Assembly: GCF_964355755.1 (NCBI RefSeq)
Contig: NC_092677.1
Coordinates: forward strand, 2,425,001-2,489,000
Length of the DNA stretch: 64,000 nt
Origin: Antedon mediterranea
Lineage: Eukaryota > Echinodermata > Crinoidea > Comatulida > Antedonidae
Direction of reading: 5' to 3'
The notes beneath the pieces are model-generated. The model searched no databases. It worked only from the letters and a program-made list of their open reading frames with translations, and was not told where the DNA came from. Positions 11,269 to 23,700 of this stretch are shown here, one piece after another (position 1 is the first letter of the stretch; each line of letters starts with the position of its first letter). The position numbers and the translations under genes are program-made.

Positions 11269-12848
11269 ACTTTTTATTAGTTATCCGCTTAGTAGCGGAT
11301 AACTCCTTGTAATCGTCCTGTTTCAATTTTATATTATTCTTCTGTCTTTCTCCCTCACTTTTTGTGCAGAGCGTATCTCTAAAATGGGTAAACATAACAT
11401 TTCATAACTTTGTCAACATATGGGCATTTACGTGAAGTTGTGCACCTCCTATTTTTGAATGACGTCAGAGTTGCGCAACGTGACTTACGCGCGATTTTAT
11501 GATTTTTTATGATTGCTCATAGACTAAAAACCAAGCATAATTTAGTTTTGACACTTTGTGAAAATTTAAGTCATATCAAGTGCAAACTTTTTATTGATTA
11601 AAAATGGCATGTTTTACAAGAAGTTACGCGCGCACGCGCAGTTAAAGTTTCAAAATGCGTAAAATTAATTTTTAATCAACTTTTTACACGACTCATGACA
11701 TTTCGCGCATGTCAAAAATTCCCACGTGCACGCATTTTTTTACGCGCGCGGTGGCCACGTACCGTGAAAAACATCTTTTTTTCTCATGAATTATGTTTTT
11801 CCAGCCTTCTAGAGTAATTTTACCATTTTAAAACCATTTGTGACTTTAAATTACGTCATACGAGCACGTCGAATTGGAAAATTTACGCGCGTTTTTGATC
11901 AAAAAGCTAAAAAAATCGTCAAAATTATGCCTTTTTTTAAACAGTCGTAGTTTCTAAACTAAACGGTGAAAGTTATTTTTATTACATATTCTGGAAGTTG
12001 ATGAGTTGTAGATATCAAATCATACATTAATATGGCTAACAGGATATTTTGACGTCATCGTATGGCCACACGAATATAAAATATAGGATTTTTGTCTCTT
12101 TCGTTATTGCTCATCACATTCAATGGAGCGCATCACGCTTATCCGTATTCCATTTTCTCCGAGATTTTAATATTGTCTAGGTCAATCAACTACCTTTCGC
12201 ATGAGTTAAAAATATTTTAATATTTGTAACGTCATCATGCCTAAAAATGTTAATTACTTGGGTCATTAATTTCATCTTTACAGTAAATTTTAATCTGTTA
12301 TCGCTCGTAAGAACAAAATGGGATAATCACGATTAAAATGTTTTCTGGAAGCTATTGGATTGTAGATACGAAATCATGTAAACATTTTGCCAATCGGATG
12401 TTGTGACGTCATCATATGGCCAGTTAAATAAAAAAAGTCGTATTTTCATCTTTTGCGTCATAGTTCATTACATTTAAAAGAACGCGCATCAATATTTCAC
12501 GTGTTCAAATTTCTTCCACACGTTAATATGTTGTTGCTGAGATAATTTCCTTCCGAAATTGCTACATTCGCGTTTCATTTTGAAACCGTCAATATGTTAA
12601 AAATTTGAATAAATAGCGGGTCCCGTAATTTCACCTATTCTACACTGTATGTGATATGTATACAGATTATACTGTGTATACTATATGACACAAAATAACA
12701 GAATTCAGCAATAAAAACATATCATATTCTTCAGTTCAGGTCACAATGCCATAATCTTTTTCCGTGTGCAATATTCCAACGTATGACGTGCACGTGGCGT
12801 TTGTCGTGCGGATAACTAACTCGTCAAAGTGACGAGTTTCATGTCTAG
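11189..12848 (+). mobile_element. Outer array unit E' (complete, beta 5' to alpha 3')
   Basis: An intact 5' end (TTGGTTATCCGC, hairpin 11191-11220) and an intact 3' end (hairpin 12818-12838, CTAG 12845-12848). It is nearly identical to unit E in inverted orientation. The 48-bp length difference is explained by one fewer alpha 5' module and by the small deletion in E. Confidence 0.75.
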
Positions 12849-14238
12849 TTCTTCTTCTTTCTTTCTGTATGATTTTTGTGTAACGCTTTTCTCTAAAACT
12901 CGCAAACATAACATTTCGGTAACTATGTTAACATTTTGACATTTATGTAACGTCGTCAAGCGAAGCTTTTCATGATGTTTACAATTGCGCAACGTGACGT
13001 ACGCGCGATTTAACGATTTTCTCGTATCTAACATATGTCGAAAACCAAATAACATTTTAAAGTGAAACTTTGCAAAAGTTTAATTTATATCATGCGCTAA
13101 CTTTCTGTTGAAAAAAAATTGCGTGTTTTACACAAAGTTACGCGCGCACGCGTATTTAAAATTTCAAAATGCGCAAAATTAATTTATAATCAACTTTCTA
13201 CGCGTTTTATGTCGTTTTAAGCATGTCAAAAATTCCCACGCGTGCGCACATTTTTACGTGTGCGGTGCGCACGTAGCATTGAAAACGTATTTTTTTCGCG
13301 TGATTTATGTTTTTCCAGCCTTTTCTAGCAATTTTACCAAATTTTAAACAATTTCGACTTAAAGATACGTCATACGAGCACGTCGAATTGGACAATTTGC
13401 GCGCGTTTTTTATGAAAAGGTCAAAAAATTCGTTTAAAATATGCCTTTTTTTAAACAGTCGTAATTTCTCAACTAGACGGTCAACTTTTTGTGGATGACA
13501 TATTCTGGAAGTAGATGAGTTGTAGATATCGGATCAGGTATTAATATGGCTAACCGGACATTGTGACGTCATCGTATGGCCACGCGAATATAAAATTTAG
13601 GATTTTTGTATCTTTCGTCATAACTCATCACATTGAATAGAGCGCATCTCCACCTATTCGTTTTCCATTTTCACCCTGATTTTGATATTGTCTAGGTCAA
13701 TCAACTATCTTTCGCATGAGTTAAAAATATTTTAATTTTTTTGACGTCATCATGCCTAAAAATTTAAATCACGTGTGGCATCAATTTCATCTTTACAGTA
13801 AATTTTAATCTGTTATAGCTCGTAAGAATAAAATGTGATAATCACGATTAAAACTTTTTCTGGAAGCTATTGGATTGTAGATACGAAATTATGTAAAAAT
13901 GTTGCCAATCGGATGTTGTGACGTCATCATATGGCCAGTTAAATGAAAAAGGTCGTATTTTCATCTTTTGCGTCATAATTCATTACATTTAAAAGAGCGC
14001 GCATCAATATTTCACGTATTCAAATTTCTTCTACACGCTAATACGTTGTTGCTGAGATAATTTCCTTTCGGAATTGCTACCTTCGCGTTTTATTTTAAAA
14101 CCGTCAACATGTTAAAAATTGCAATAAATAGCAGGTCCCGTAATTTCACCTATTCTACACTGTATGTCACTGTATGTGATATGGATACAGAATATACTGT
14201 GTATACTATATATGAATTTAAATAATAAAATTCAGCAA
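12849..14238 (+). mobile_element. Outer array unit A', 5' part (interrupted)
   Basis: Nearly identical to unit A in inverted orientation, including the same open frames (12816-13055 and 13207-13395 on -). It stops at an A at 14238, where insert 2 begins, and resumes at 18976. The combined length is 1,535 bp. Confidence 0.75.
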
Positions 14239-15775
14239 CTAGACATGTAACTCGTCACTTTGACGAGTTTGGTTATCCGCCGCGCCGCGCAAGTGGTGCA
14301 ACATTAACATTAAGGGGATAGGTTGAGGACAAAAGGAAGTGTTCACGTTGGTATTATGACCTGAACTGAAGAATATGATATGTTGTTATTGCTGAATTTT
14401 ATTATTTAAATTCATATATAGTATACACAGTATAATCTGTATCCATATCACATACAGTGTAGAATAGGTGAAATTACGGGACCCGCTATTTATTGCAATT
14501 TTTAACATGTTGACGGTTTTAAAATGAAACGCGAAGGTAGCAATTCCGAAAGGAAATTATCTCAGCAACAACGTATTAGCGTGTAGAAGAAATTTGAATA
14601 CGTGAAATATTGATGCGCGCTCTTTTAAATGTAATGAATTATGACGCAAAAGATGAAAATACGACCTTTTTTATTTAACTGGCCATATGATGACGTCACA
14701 ACATCCGATTGGCAAAATTTTTACATAATTTCGTATCTACAATCCAATAGCTTCAAGACAAAGTTTTAATCGTGATTATCACATTTTATTCTTACGAGCT
14801 ATAACAGATTAAAATTTACTGTAAAGATGAAATTAATGCCACACGTGATTTAAATTTTTAAGGACGATGACGTAAAAAAAATTAAAATAACTTTAACTCA
14901 TGCGAAAGATAGTTGATTGACCTAGACAATATCAAAATCGGGGTAAAAATGGAAAACGGATAAGTGGAGATGCGCTCTATTCAATATGATGAGCTATGAC
15001 GAAAGATACAAAATCCTAAATTTTATATTTGCGTGGCCATACGATGACATCACAATGTCCGGTTAGCCATATTAATACCTGATCCAATATCTACAACTCA
15101 TCTACTTCCAGAAAATGCCATCCACAAAAAGTTGACCGTTTAGTTTAGAAATTACGACTGTTTAAAAAAAGGCATATTTTAAACGAATTTTTTAACGTTT
15201 TCATAAAAAACGCGCGCAAATTGTCCAATTCGACGTGCTCGTATGACGTATCTTTAAGTCAAAATTGTTTAAAATTTGGTAAAATTACTAGAAAAGGCTG
15301 GAAAAACATAAATCACGCGAAAAAAATACGTTTTCAATGCTACGTGCGCTCCGCACACGTAAAAATGTGCGCATGCGTGGGAATTTTTGACATGCTTAAA
15401 CCGATAAGAAACGCGTAGAAAGTTGATTAGAAATTAATTTTGCGCATTTTGAAATTTTAAATGCGCGTGCGCGCGTAACTTTGTGTAAAACACGCAATTT
15501 TTTTTCAACAGAAAGTTAGCGCATGATATAAATTAAACTTTTGCAAAGTTTCACTTTAAAATGTTATTTGGTTTTCGACATATGTTAAATACGAGAAAAT
15601 CGTTAAATCGCGCGTACGTCACGTTGCGCGATTGTAAACATCATGAAAAGCTTCGCTTGACGACGTTACATAAATGTCAAAATGTTAACATAGTTAACAA
15701 AATGTTATGTTTGCAAGTTTTAGAGAAAAGCGTTACACAAAAATCATACAGAAAGAAAGAAGATTAAGAAAAAGA
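14239..15775 (-). mobile_element. Insert 2, unit 1
   Basis: A 1,537-bp A-type copy with a beta 3' end and a truncated 5' end. TGACGT-type sites lie at 14691, 14868 and 15045 (177-bp steps); the second and third each carry one base change. Confidence 0.7.
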
Positions 15776-17310
15776 CTAGACATGTAACTCGTCACTTTGA
15801 CGAGTTTGGTTATCCGCCGCGCAAGTGGTGCAACATTAACATTAAGGGGATAGGTTGAGGACAAAAGGAAGTGTTCACGTTGGCATTATGATCTGAACTG
15901 AAGAATATGATATGTTGTTATTGCTGAATTTTATTATTTAAATTCATATATAGTATACACAGTATATTCTGTATCCATATCACATACAGTGACATACAGT
16001 GTAGAATAGGTGAAATTACGGGACCTGCTATTTATTGCAATTTTTAAGATGTTGATGGTTTTAAAATGAAAAGCGAAGTTAGCAATTCCGAAAGCAAATT
16101 ATCTCAGCAACAACGTATTAGCGTGTAGAAGAAATTTGAATACGTTAAATATTGATGCGCGCTCTTTTAAATGTAATGAATTATGACGAAAAAGATGAAA
16201 ATACGACCTTTTTTATTTAACTGGCCATATGATGACGTCACAACATCCGATTGGCAACATTTTTACATAATTTCATATCTACAATCCAATAGCTTCCAGA
16301 AAAAGTTTTAATCGTGATTATCACATTTTATTCTTACGAGCTATAACAGATTAAAATTTACTGTAAAGATGAAATTGATGCCACACGTGATTTAAATTTT
16401 TAGGCATGATGACGTCAAAAAAATTAAAATATTTTTAACTCATGCGAAAGATAGTTGATTGACCTAGACAATATCAAAATCGGGGTGAAAATGGAAAACG
16501 GATAAGTGGAGATGCGCTCTATTCAATGTGATGAGCTATGACGAAAGATATAAAAATACTAAATTTTATATTCGCGTGGCCATACGATGACGTCACAATG
16601 TCCGGTTAGCCATATTAATACCTGATCCGATATCTACAACTCATCTACTTCCAGAATATGTCATCCACAAAAATTTGACCGTCTAGTTTAGAAATTACGA
16701 CTGTTTAAAAAAAGGCATATTTTAAACGAATTTTTTAACCTTTTTATAAAAAACGCGCGCAAATTGTTCAATTCGACGTGCTCGTATGACGTATCTTTAA
16801 GTCGAAATTGTTTAAAATTTGGTAAAATTACTAGAAAAGGCTGGAAAAACATAAATCACGCGAAAAAAATACGTTTTCAATGCTACGTGCGCATCGCACA
16901 CGTAGAAATGTGCGCACGCGTGGGAATTTTTGACATGCTTAAAATGACATGAAACGCGTAGAAAGTTGATTATAAATTAATTTTGCGCATTTTGAAATTT
17001 TAAATGTGCGTGCGCGCGTAACTTTGTGTAAAACACGCAATTTTTTTTCAACAGAAATTTAGCGCATGATATAAATTAAACTTTTGAAAAGTTTCACTTT
17101 AAAATGTTATTTGGTTTTCGACATATGTTAAATACGATAAAATCGTTAAATCGCGCGTACGTCACGTTGCGCAATTGTAAACATCATGAAAAGCTTCGCT
17201 TGACGACGTTACATAAATGTCAAAATGTTAACATAGTTAACAAAATGTTATGTTTGCGAGTTTTAGAGAAAAGCGTTACACAAAAATCATACAGAAAGAA
17301 AGAAGAAGAA
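15776..17310 (-). mobile_element. Insert 2, unit 2
   Basis: A 1,535-bp A-type copy, with CTAG at 15776-15779 and a truncated 5' end. The open frames at 16764-16952 and 17104-17322 are repeat-derived and not called as genes. Confidence 0.7.
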
Positions 17311-18975
17311 CTAGACATGTAACTCGTCACTTTGACGAGTTTGGTTATCCGCCGCGCCGCGCAAGTGGTGCAACATTAACATTAAGGGGATAGGTTGAGG
17401 ACAAAAGGAAGTGTTCACGTTGGCATTATGACCTGAACTGAAGAATATGATATGTTGTTATTGCTGAATTTTATTATTTAAATTCATATATAGTATACAC
17501 AGTATAATCTGTATCTATCACATACAGTGACATACATAGAATAGGTGAAATTACGGGACCCGCTATTTATTGCAATTTTTAACATGTTTACGGTTTTAAA
17601 ATGAAACGCGAAGGTAGCAATTCCGAAAGGAAATTATCTCAGCAACAACGTATTAGCGTGTAGAAGAAATTTGAATACGTGAAATATTGATGCGCGCTCT
17701 TTTAAATGTAATGAATTATGACGCAAAAGATGAAAATACGACCTTTTTTATTTAACTGGCCACATGATGACGTCACAACATCCGATTGGCAACATTTTTA
17801 CATAATTCCGTATCTACAATCCAATAGCTTCCAGAAAAAGTTTTAATCGTGATTATCACATTTTATTCTTACGAGCTATAACAGATTAAAATTTACTGTA
17901 AAGATGAAATTAATGCCACACGTGATTTACATTTTTAGGCATGATGACGTCAAAAAAATTAAAATATTTTTAACTCATGCGAAAGATACTTGATTGACCT
18001 AGACAATATCGAAATCGGGGTGAAAATGGAAAACGGATAAGTGGAGATGCGCTCTATTCAATGTGATGAGCTATGACGAAAGATACAAAAATCCTAAATT
18101 TTATATTCGTGTGGCCATACGATGACGTCACAATGTCCGGTTAGCCATATTAATACCTGATCCGATATCTACAACTCATCTACTTCCAGAATATGCCATC
18201 CACAAAAAGTTGACCGTCTAGTTTAGAAATTACGACTGTTTAAAAAAAGGCATATTTAAACGAATTTTTTAACCTTTTCATAAAAAACGCGCGCAAATTG
18301 TCCAATTTGACGTGCTCGTATGAGGTATCTTTAAGTCGAAATTGTTTAAAATTTGGTAAAATTACTAGAAAAGGCTGGAAAAATATAAATCACGCGAAAA
18401 AAATACGTTTTCAATGCTACGTGCGTACCGCACACGTAAAAATGTGCGCACGCGTGGGAATTTTTGACATGCTTAAAACAACATGGAACGCGTAGAAAGT
18501 TGATTTTAAATTAATTTTGCGCATTTTGAAATTTTAAATGCGCGTGCGCGCGTAACTTTGTGTAAAACACGCAATTTTTTTTCAACAGAAAGTTAGCGCA
18601 TGATATAAATTAAACTTTTGCAAAGTTTCAAGTTGAAATGTTATTTGGTTGTCGAGCTATGTTAAATACGACAAAATCGTTAAATCGCGCGTAAGTCACG
18701 TTGCGCAATTGTAAACATCATGAAAAGCTTCGCTGCACATCTTCATGTGCATGACGATATGTTGAGAAAGTTACAAAATGTTATGTTTGCAAGTTTTAGA
18801 GAAAAGCGTTCCACAAAAATCATACAGAAAGAAAGAAGAGAAATAAAAAGTTGATGTTGATGATGATTTCGTACAATCACAAGAGGTTATCCTGCAACTT
18901 CGTTGCGGATAACCAATGATGATGATTTCGTACAATCACAAGAGGTTATCCTGCAACTTCGTTGCGGATAACCAA
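17311..18975 (-). mobile_element. Insert 2, unit 3 (duplicated beta 5' module)
   Basis: CTAG is at 17311-17314. The 5' end holds two tandem copies of the beta terminal module, with hairpins at 18885-18914 and 18944-18973. Each ends in GCGGATAACCAA on the + strand. The second copy forms the outer end of the insert. Confidence 0.7.
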
Positions 18976-19120
18976 TAACAACATATCATATTCTTCAGTT
19001 CAGATCATAATGCCAACGTGAACACTTCCTTTTGTCCTCAACCTATCCCCTTAATGTTAATGTTGCACCACTTGCGCGGCGGATAACCAAACTCGTCAAA
19101 GTGACGAGTTACGTGTCTAG
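18976..19120 (+). mobile_element. Outer array unit A', 3' part
   Basis: This is the rest of A' after insert 2. It contains the beta terminal region, subterminal GCGGATAACCAA, the hairpin at 19090-19110 and CTAG at 19117-19120, followed by T. Confidence 0.75.
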
Positions 19121-20713
19121 TTTATTTATTCTTTCCTTAGCACTATTTTGTCCGTGCATTATCTTGGCATCAGTTTCATCTAGCTAAGTCAAGTTTTCAG
19201 AGTATATTCCTTATGGCCAGGAATCGATGTGGTTATATTTTCACGATGCGTAATCAAAAATTACGCGGTCTACGCGCGATTTTACGAAATCACGTTTGTA
19301 ATCATATCTTCACAAGCATGAATCACAATTAAACAAAATTTGGTACTCATAAATTTCAGGTCATATTTCATCATATGGCAATTAAATTACGTGCGTAGCG
19401 CATATAACGCTTGCGTACGCGCGCTTAAAATGTTCAAAATTGTCAAAATTTATTTTCGATGAAATTAGAGTACGTTTCAGGCAATTTTAAGCGTTTAAAA
19501 AATTGCCATGAGTGCGCAGATTTTTGCACGCGCACTGCGCGTTAAACGTTAATGCGCACTCTTTTTGCCCGATTTCTGTTTTACAATCTTTCTTTAATAA
19601 TATCATCATATTTGATTCAGGTTTCAACTCGAAATTGCGTTATACGAGCACGTCAAAAGTGACTGGCTACGCACGTATAAGTTAACAAAATGGTGAAAAT
19701 ATGCTAAATTTTTAAATTAATATATATCGTCAGAATGCAGGGGAACACCTATTTTTTATTTCATTTTCTTGAAGTGTATGTATCATATGTATGATTTATT
19801 ATCAAATTAAGAGAACAAAAGTTGATTAAGTCATCATTAATTGCATATTAAATTAAAAAAACATAATTTCGACAATCAAACAAATTATGACATTTTCTTA
19901 GGCCAAAATAACAAACTTAACATTAACTTTCTTCCTTCAAAAATTCATATATCAGGGAAAATTTTCATTAAACAATTTTGTTTAGCAATATTGCTAATCA
20001 AATTGATTTTTAAGTCGAGAAACATAGTTTTGTATTGTATTTTTTGCTACACAATTTTCAAAATGTGTAGCAATAAGGTTGTTTTGTATAGCTTTTTGCT
20101 ACGCTACACTGGCGAAAATGTTCCCTGTATATTAAAGTTAAAAGTATGTAGTTTGACAGTGCATCATTTGTATACATTTTAAAGATGTCATCATAGTAAA
20201 AAATTATAATTCATTTCGGTATGTAATAATCTATTTGCATCAAAGTGGTTACTGCATAGTAAATACACGGAGGAATTTTTCTACAACTTTTAGTCAGTTG
20301 TGTACGGCTCGGTGGTCTGTGCTCGTGTCTATGGCATTCAAGGTACCGAGATCGAGTCTCACCTTGGGAACCGAAATAAGATTTTTTTTTTATTATCCGT
20401 ATTGTTTGTTCAAATTTATTTCTTAGTGTATAGATTATACACATGATTTATAATGAAATCTAGATAAAAATTAACTTATGTCTTTATTATTATGTAACAA
20501 CAAATGTGGTTTATGACATTATACGCATATGGATCTTTGATCGGATTGTGATACCGGCTATGGTGTTCGCGTTAGCAAGGTCCTATCATATATTATAAAT
20601 AATTAAAGATTCTGAGAAAATCAATCAATCAATATATCTTTTAAAAATCAATTATCTTTATTTAAACCAATGCATATAACCTATAATTCGTCATAGTGAC
20701 GAATTAAATCTAG
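19121..20713 (+). mobile_element. Old diverged copy of the same element
   Basis: From about 19,240 to 19,800 the order of recognisable blocks matches the units above, but with heavy divergence: the gcgc-rich blocks, the TTATACGAGCACGTC-like block and a TTTTCTTGAAGTG block. The right end has a hairpin at 20685-20705 (AATTCGTCA, loop TAG, TGACGAATT), then AAAT and CTAG at 20710-20713, followed by T. A subterminal GCATATAACCTA resembles GCGGATAACCAA at 9 of 12 positions. The middle (about 19,800-20,650) is not clearly alignable by eye and includes a SINE. No intact 5' end is seen. Confidence 0.6.
20296..20405 (+). repeat. tRNA-derived SINE
   Basis: A tRNA-like RNA polymerase III head is visible. 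A box-A-like GGCTCGGTGGT lies near 20306 and a box-B-like GATCGAGTC at 20350-20358. It is followed by a T-rich tail. The D-arm-like and T-arm-like spacing fits a tRNA-derived SINE rather than a working tRNA. It lies inside the old element copy. Confidence 0.6.
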
Positions 20714-23700
20714 TTACATTTGTTTGCAGAAACGTCTGCTGTCACTAACTACAAGGTCAACTTTCATTAGAATAAATAATAAACAATATTACAATACCTT
20801 ACGTACAAGTGCGGAAATATTGTAGTCATGACAACCAAGTACCGTGCAACAGTCCAATAGAGATAACAGGCTTTAATCACAATTAGTCACGTGTCTTATA
20901 TCCCAATATGAATCCAAGGCTTAAAGAATCTTTCTATTGCAGAAAATATTATGTAGAAATTGTAAACACCAACATCGTCAACAAAATACGTTTCTGATGA
21001 TGATACAGACTCCACTCACTGTAGGCCTAGTAATAGTGGTTTAAAATGCAATAAACTTGGAGATGATGGCCTGGATCATTCCAATTTACTTGTGCAGATC
21101 ACGAAACAGACTTGGCAGACTTAGCAAGCTACATGCGCATTCCGAAAGTGTGACATTCTTATCGCATATTCCCTGAATTCCAGGCACTTGCTAAATACTA
21201 TACAGATGAGCCGCTTCTTTGCGATTAGGTAAAATTCCTTTAAAGAGCAACAAATATCGTTGTGAATCGTCTGGCTCGCTGAATGTAACTGAAGACCAGG
21301 CGTGTTGCCCTATATTAAGGTCAATGACCGGATAAAGATGTTCCGTTTCGCTTTTGAGTTAAGTACATTCCAACGTGCTCAAGTGTTGACTCACAACCCA
21401 TAGACACGCCCAGTACACTAATATTGCGGAGAAATATGTCAATAGAAATGTATATAAAAGTCTTTTAATTTAACTGGATGTATCGATGGTTGACAAACCG
21501 CAAATTATTGTTAATTATTATTTGGCAAGAATTCGTTGAAATGGCAAAGGGTTTAGAAAGTTGATGATTAATGAGGTTCTTTCATTTCATGCTCTGATGA
21601 TGTAAAGAACTTCAGAACAGCGCTTTTATTTAATGCTGTTATACAGCAGTATACTAGAAACCCCTTTATAAAACAACTCCTATTAAGGGGACACTTTCCC
21701 GTGGAACGACGAGAATCAACATATTAAACTAACAAGAAATTCATGTTTTAACACAAACACATGGTTCTATTTAGAGGACACTCCTATTTGAATGGAATAC
21801 TTTACGAATGTGTTCTCTTAATATTGAGATTCTTCAATGGCGTAAACGGGCATGAAATGTAATGGTTTAAAATTTAAACATTTTACTTTCCTTGAAACAC
21901 CAAGTTTGGGACTCGCATTTGTTAAAAAAAATTGCATAAACATTCGTTGCTAAAAAAACAAATTGAAACAGAAAATATTTTTTTTAAAACACAAATATAA
22001 TAAACTCTATATAGATTTCTACTACTACTACAGTAGTACATATCCTTGGATGGCAGTATGAATTACACTCAAAATATTTTCTAATTGAGGACGAAATAAA
22101 GTGATTTTATTTTTCACTAACGGATTAGTTTGTTTTGATATTTCTATCTTGTATTATTTTCACTAGGCCTATAGCAAAGGAAAATAAAATCAAATTGAAA
22201 ATGTTTAGCAATACAAACAAAAAACAATATATAAAGTTTCCTACACTCTAAAAAATAATTGAAAACAGAATGTTCCCTGTATAATTTCCAAACATTGGAA
22301 TTAACATTTCTCCTAGTATCTGAATATGAATATATTTTTGTCTTACAGAACCAAACAAAGCAAATGTGTGATTAAAATTCGTTGAATGTTTACGAAACAT
22401 GGAATTGCTAACTTGCAAATCCATCACGCACAATTTCGGCCGTTATAACCGTATCCATACATGTTAATTACCCAACAAACTTAAAGATGACGCAATCAAA
22501 AATAAGAATTCAAGTAATGAGTGACGTTAATATCACATTGACAAATTACTGCCTTTGTTCTGAAAACATTTAAACGCAAAATAACATACCTAGGGTTTCA
22601 TTATGTCACTCTGTAAAGTCGCAAATGATCGTGTCTTATCCTATCATAACATAATTAGTGTCTTTGTCAACATAGCGATGATAACAAGAATTTACGTGCA
22701 AAACGTGTTCAACAACCTTTAAACGCGTTTTAAATGTAATGATAACGCGTCAGCAGAGGTTATTTGTCATCTGATGATACAATTAAAATCAACCAAGTGA
22801 CCAATTAACGTCAATTGTGTTAACTGAATCGTTAAAAAACGTAAATTATTGTTTTCCAGTTCATGTTGACATTTTCTTTGTAAGAATAATTTTAACGTTT
22901 AATATTTTCAATTTTTAAATACAACTCATCATCAGTATTGATCAATAATCATTAAACGTACCTAGATCTTCACTAGGGCGTGATCTGTAATCTTTTGTTA
23001 TCCGTGGGAACTAGGTTTAGATATCTTAACACTACAACAATAAAGAAACAAAGGAAACACAAACAATGGTACTATTCTATCTAATAAATGGTCATAATCT
23101 ATCATGCTGCTAGAACAACTTCTTGTCAACAAAAATGATTTTGCATTTGGATGATAATTTGCAAAATTATAGGCCTAGGCCTAAATAAATCTTCCTATCA
23201 ACGTCTAAATTAAAACGGTATAGCCCTAGAAGAAAACGCCTTTGGAACAACCAGAAATAGACAAATATTAATATACACTGTCCAACCATTTATCTCATGG
23301 TCCGTAATCGATTCCAGCAGCCAAAGAGAGGCCTCGTAGTATTTTTACAGGCTGGACCGGCGGCGGCGGCACGTTCTCGCTTTGTTAAAAGTGTCCACGC
23401 GCGCTTGAACAAACGTGATCACCTAACACGAATAATGTCCTAGCACAAAGGCATGACGAGCAAACCTGCGTAATATACCTCACTAAAATCAACCAAAAAG
23501 AAAGTATTTACCGATGTGGCAGTAATTCGTTTACTGTATCTCATATTCAATTGTCAGAATCTTTGTTTTTCATTACTGAACAATGGATATATGAACCAGA
23601 TTTAAATGGACTAAATTTATTGATAAAAACACAAGACAAAGAGTAGTGTAAACGAATCATTAGCAAAAGGTTGCGAAAGGGCCGACCAGGCAAATAAGTC

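Larger units (their letters stand above)
14239..18975 (-). mobile_element. Insert 2: three-unit multimeric Helitron-like element
   Basis: A - strand block of three A-type units (14239-15775, 15776-17310 and 17311-18975) inside unit A'. The three hairpins are at 14249-14269, 15786-15806 and 17321-17341. The 5' end at 18964-18975 is beta type. Flanking A (14238) and T (18976) rejoin to the uninterrupted sequence with no target duplication. Both ends are beta, as in insert 1. Confidence 0.75.
1..19120 (+). mobile_element. Nested array of non-autonomous Helitron-like elements
   Basis: The whole stretch is made of about eleven units of roughly 1.5-1.9 kb from one repeat family. Orientation is called + when the hairpin-CTAG end lies at the higher coordinate. 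Outer + units X, Y, E' and A' are interrupted by two - strand multi-unit inserts (2830-11035 and 14239-18975). Each 3' end has a stem AACTCGTCA, a 3-nt loop, a stem TGACGAGTT, six bases (ACATGT-like), then CTAG. Full 5' ends start TTGGTTATCCGC or TTAGTTATCCGC, whose reverse complement lies just before the 3' hairpin. A hairpin before a CTRR-type 3' end, A|T insertion and no target duplication are known Helitron traits; asymmetric terminal repeats are known in the Helentron/Helitron2 branch. The ORFs (60-79 codons) are short and broken in other copies, so the elements look non-autonomous. Assignment to Helitrons is inference from end structure. Confidence 0.75.

Noticed and set aside
2830-14238. 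A simple large palindrome or inverted duplication
   Set aside because: Arm offsets differ (centres near 8,606 and 11,074). Exact A|T empty sites fit nested insertion better.
1-19120. CRISPR-like or retron-like array
   Set aside because: Units are 1.5 kb without spacers, cas genes or a reverse transcriptase, and the surrounding genome is animal.
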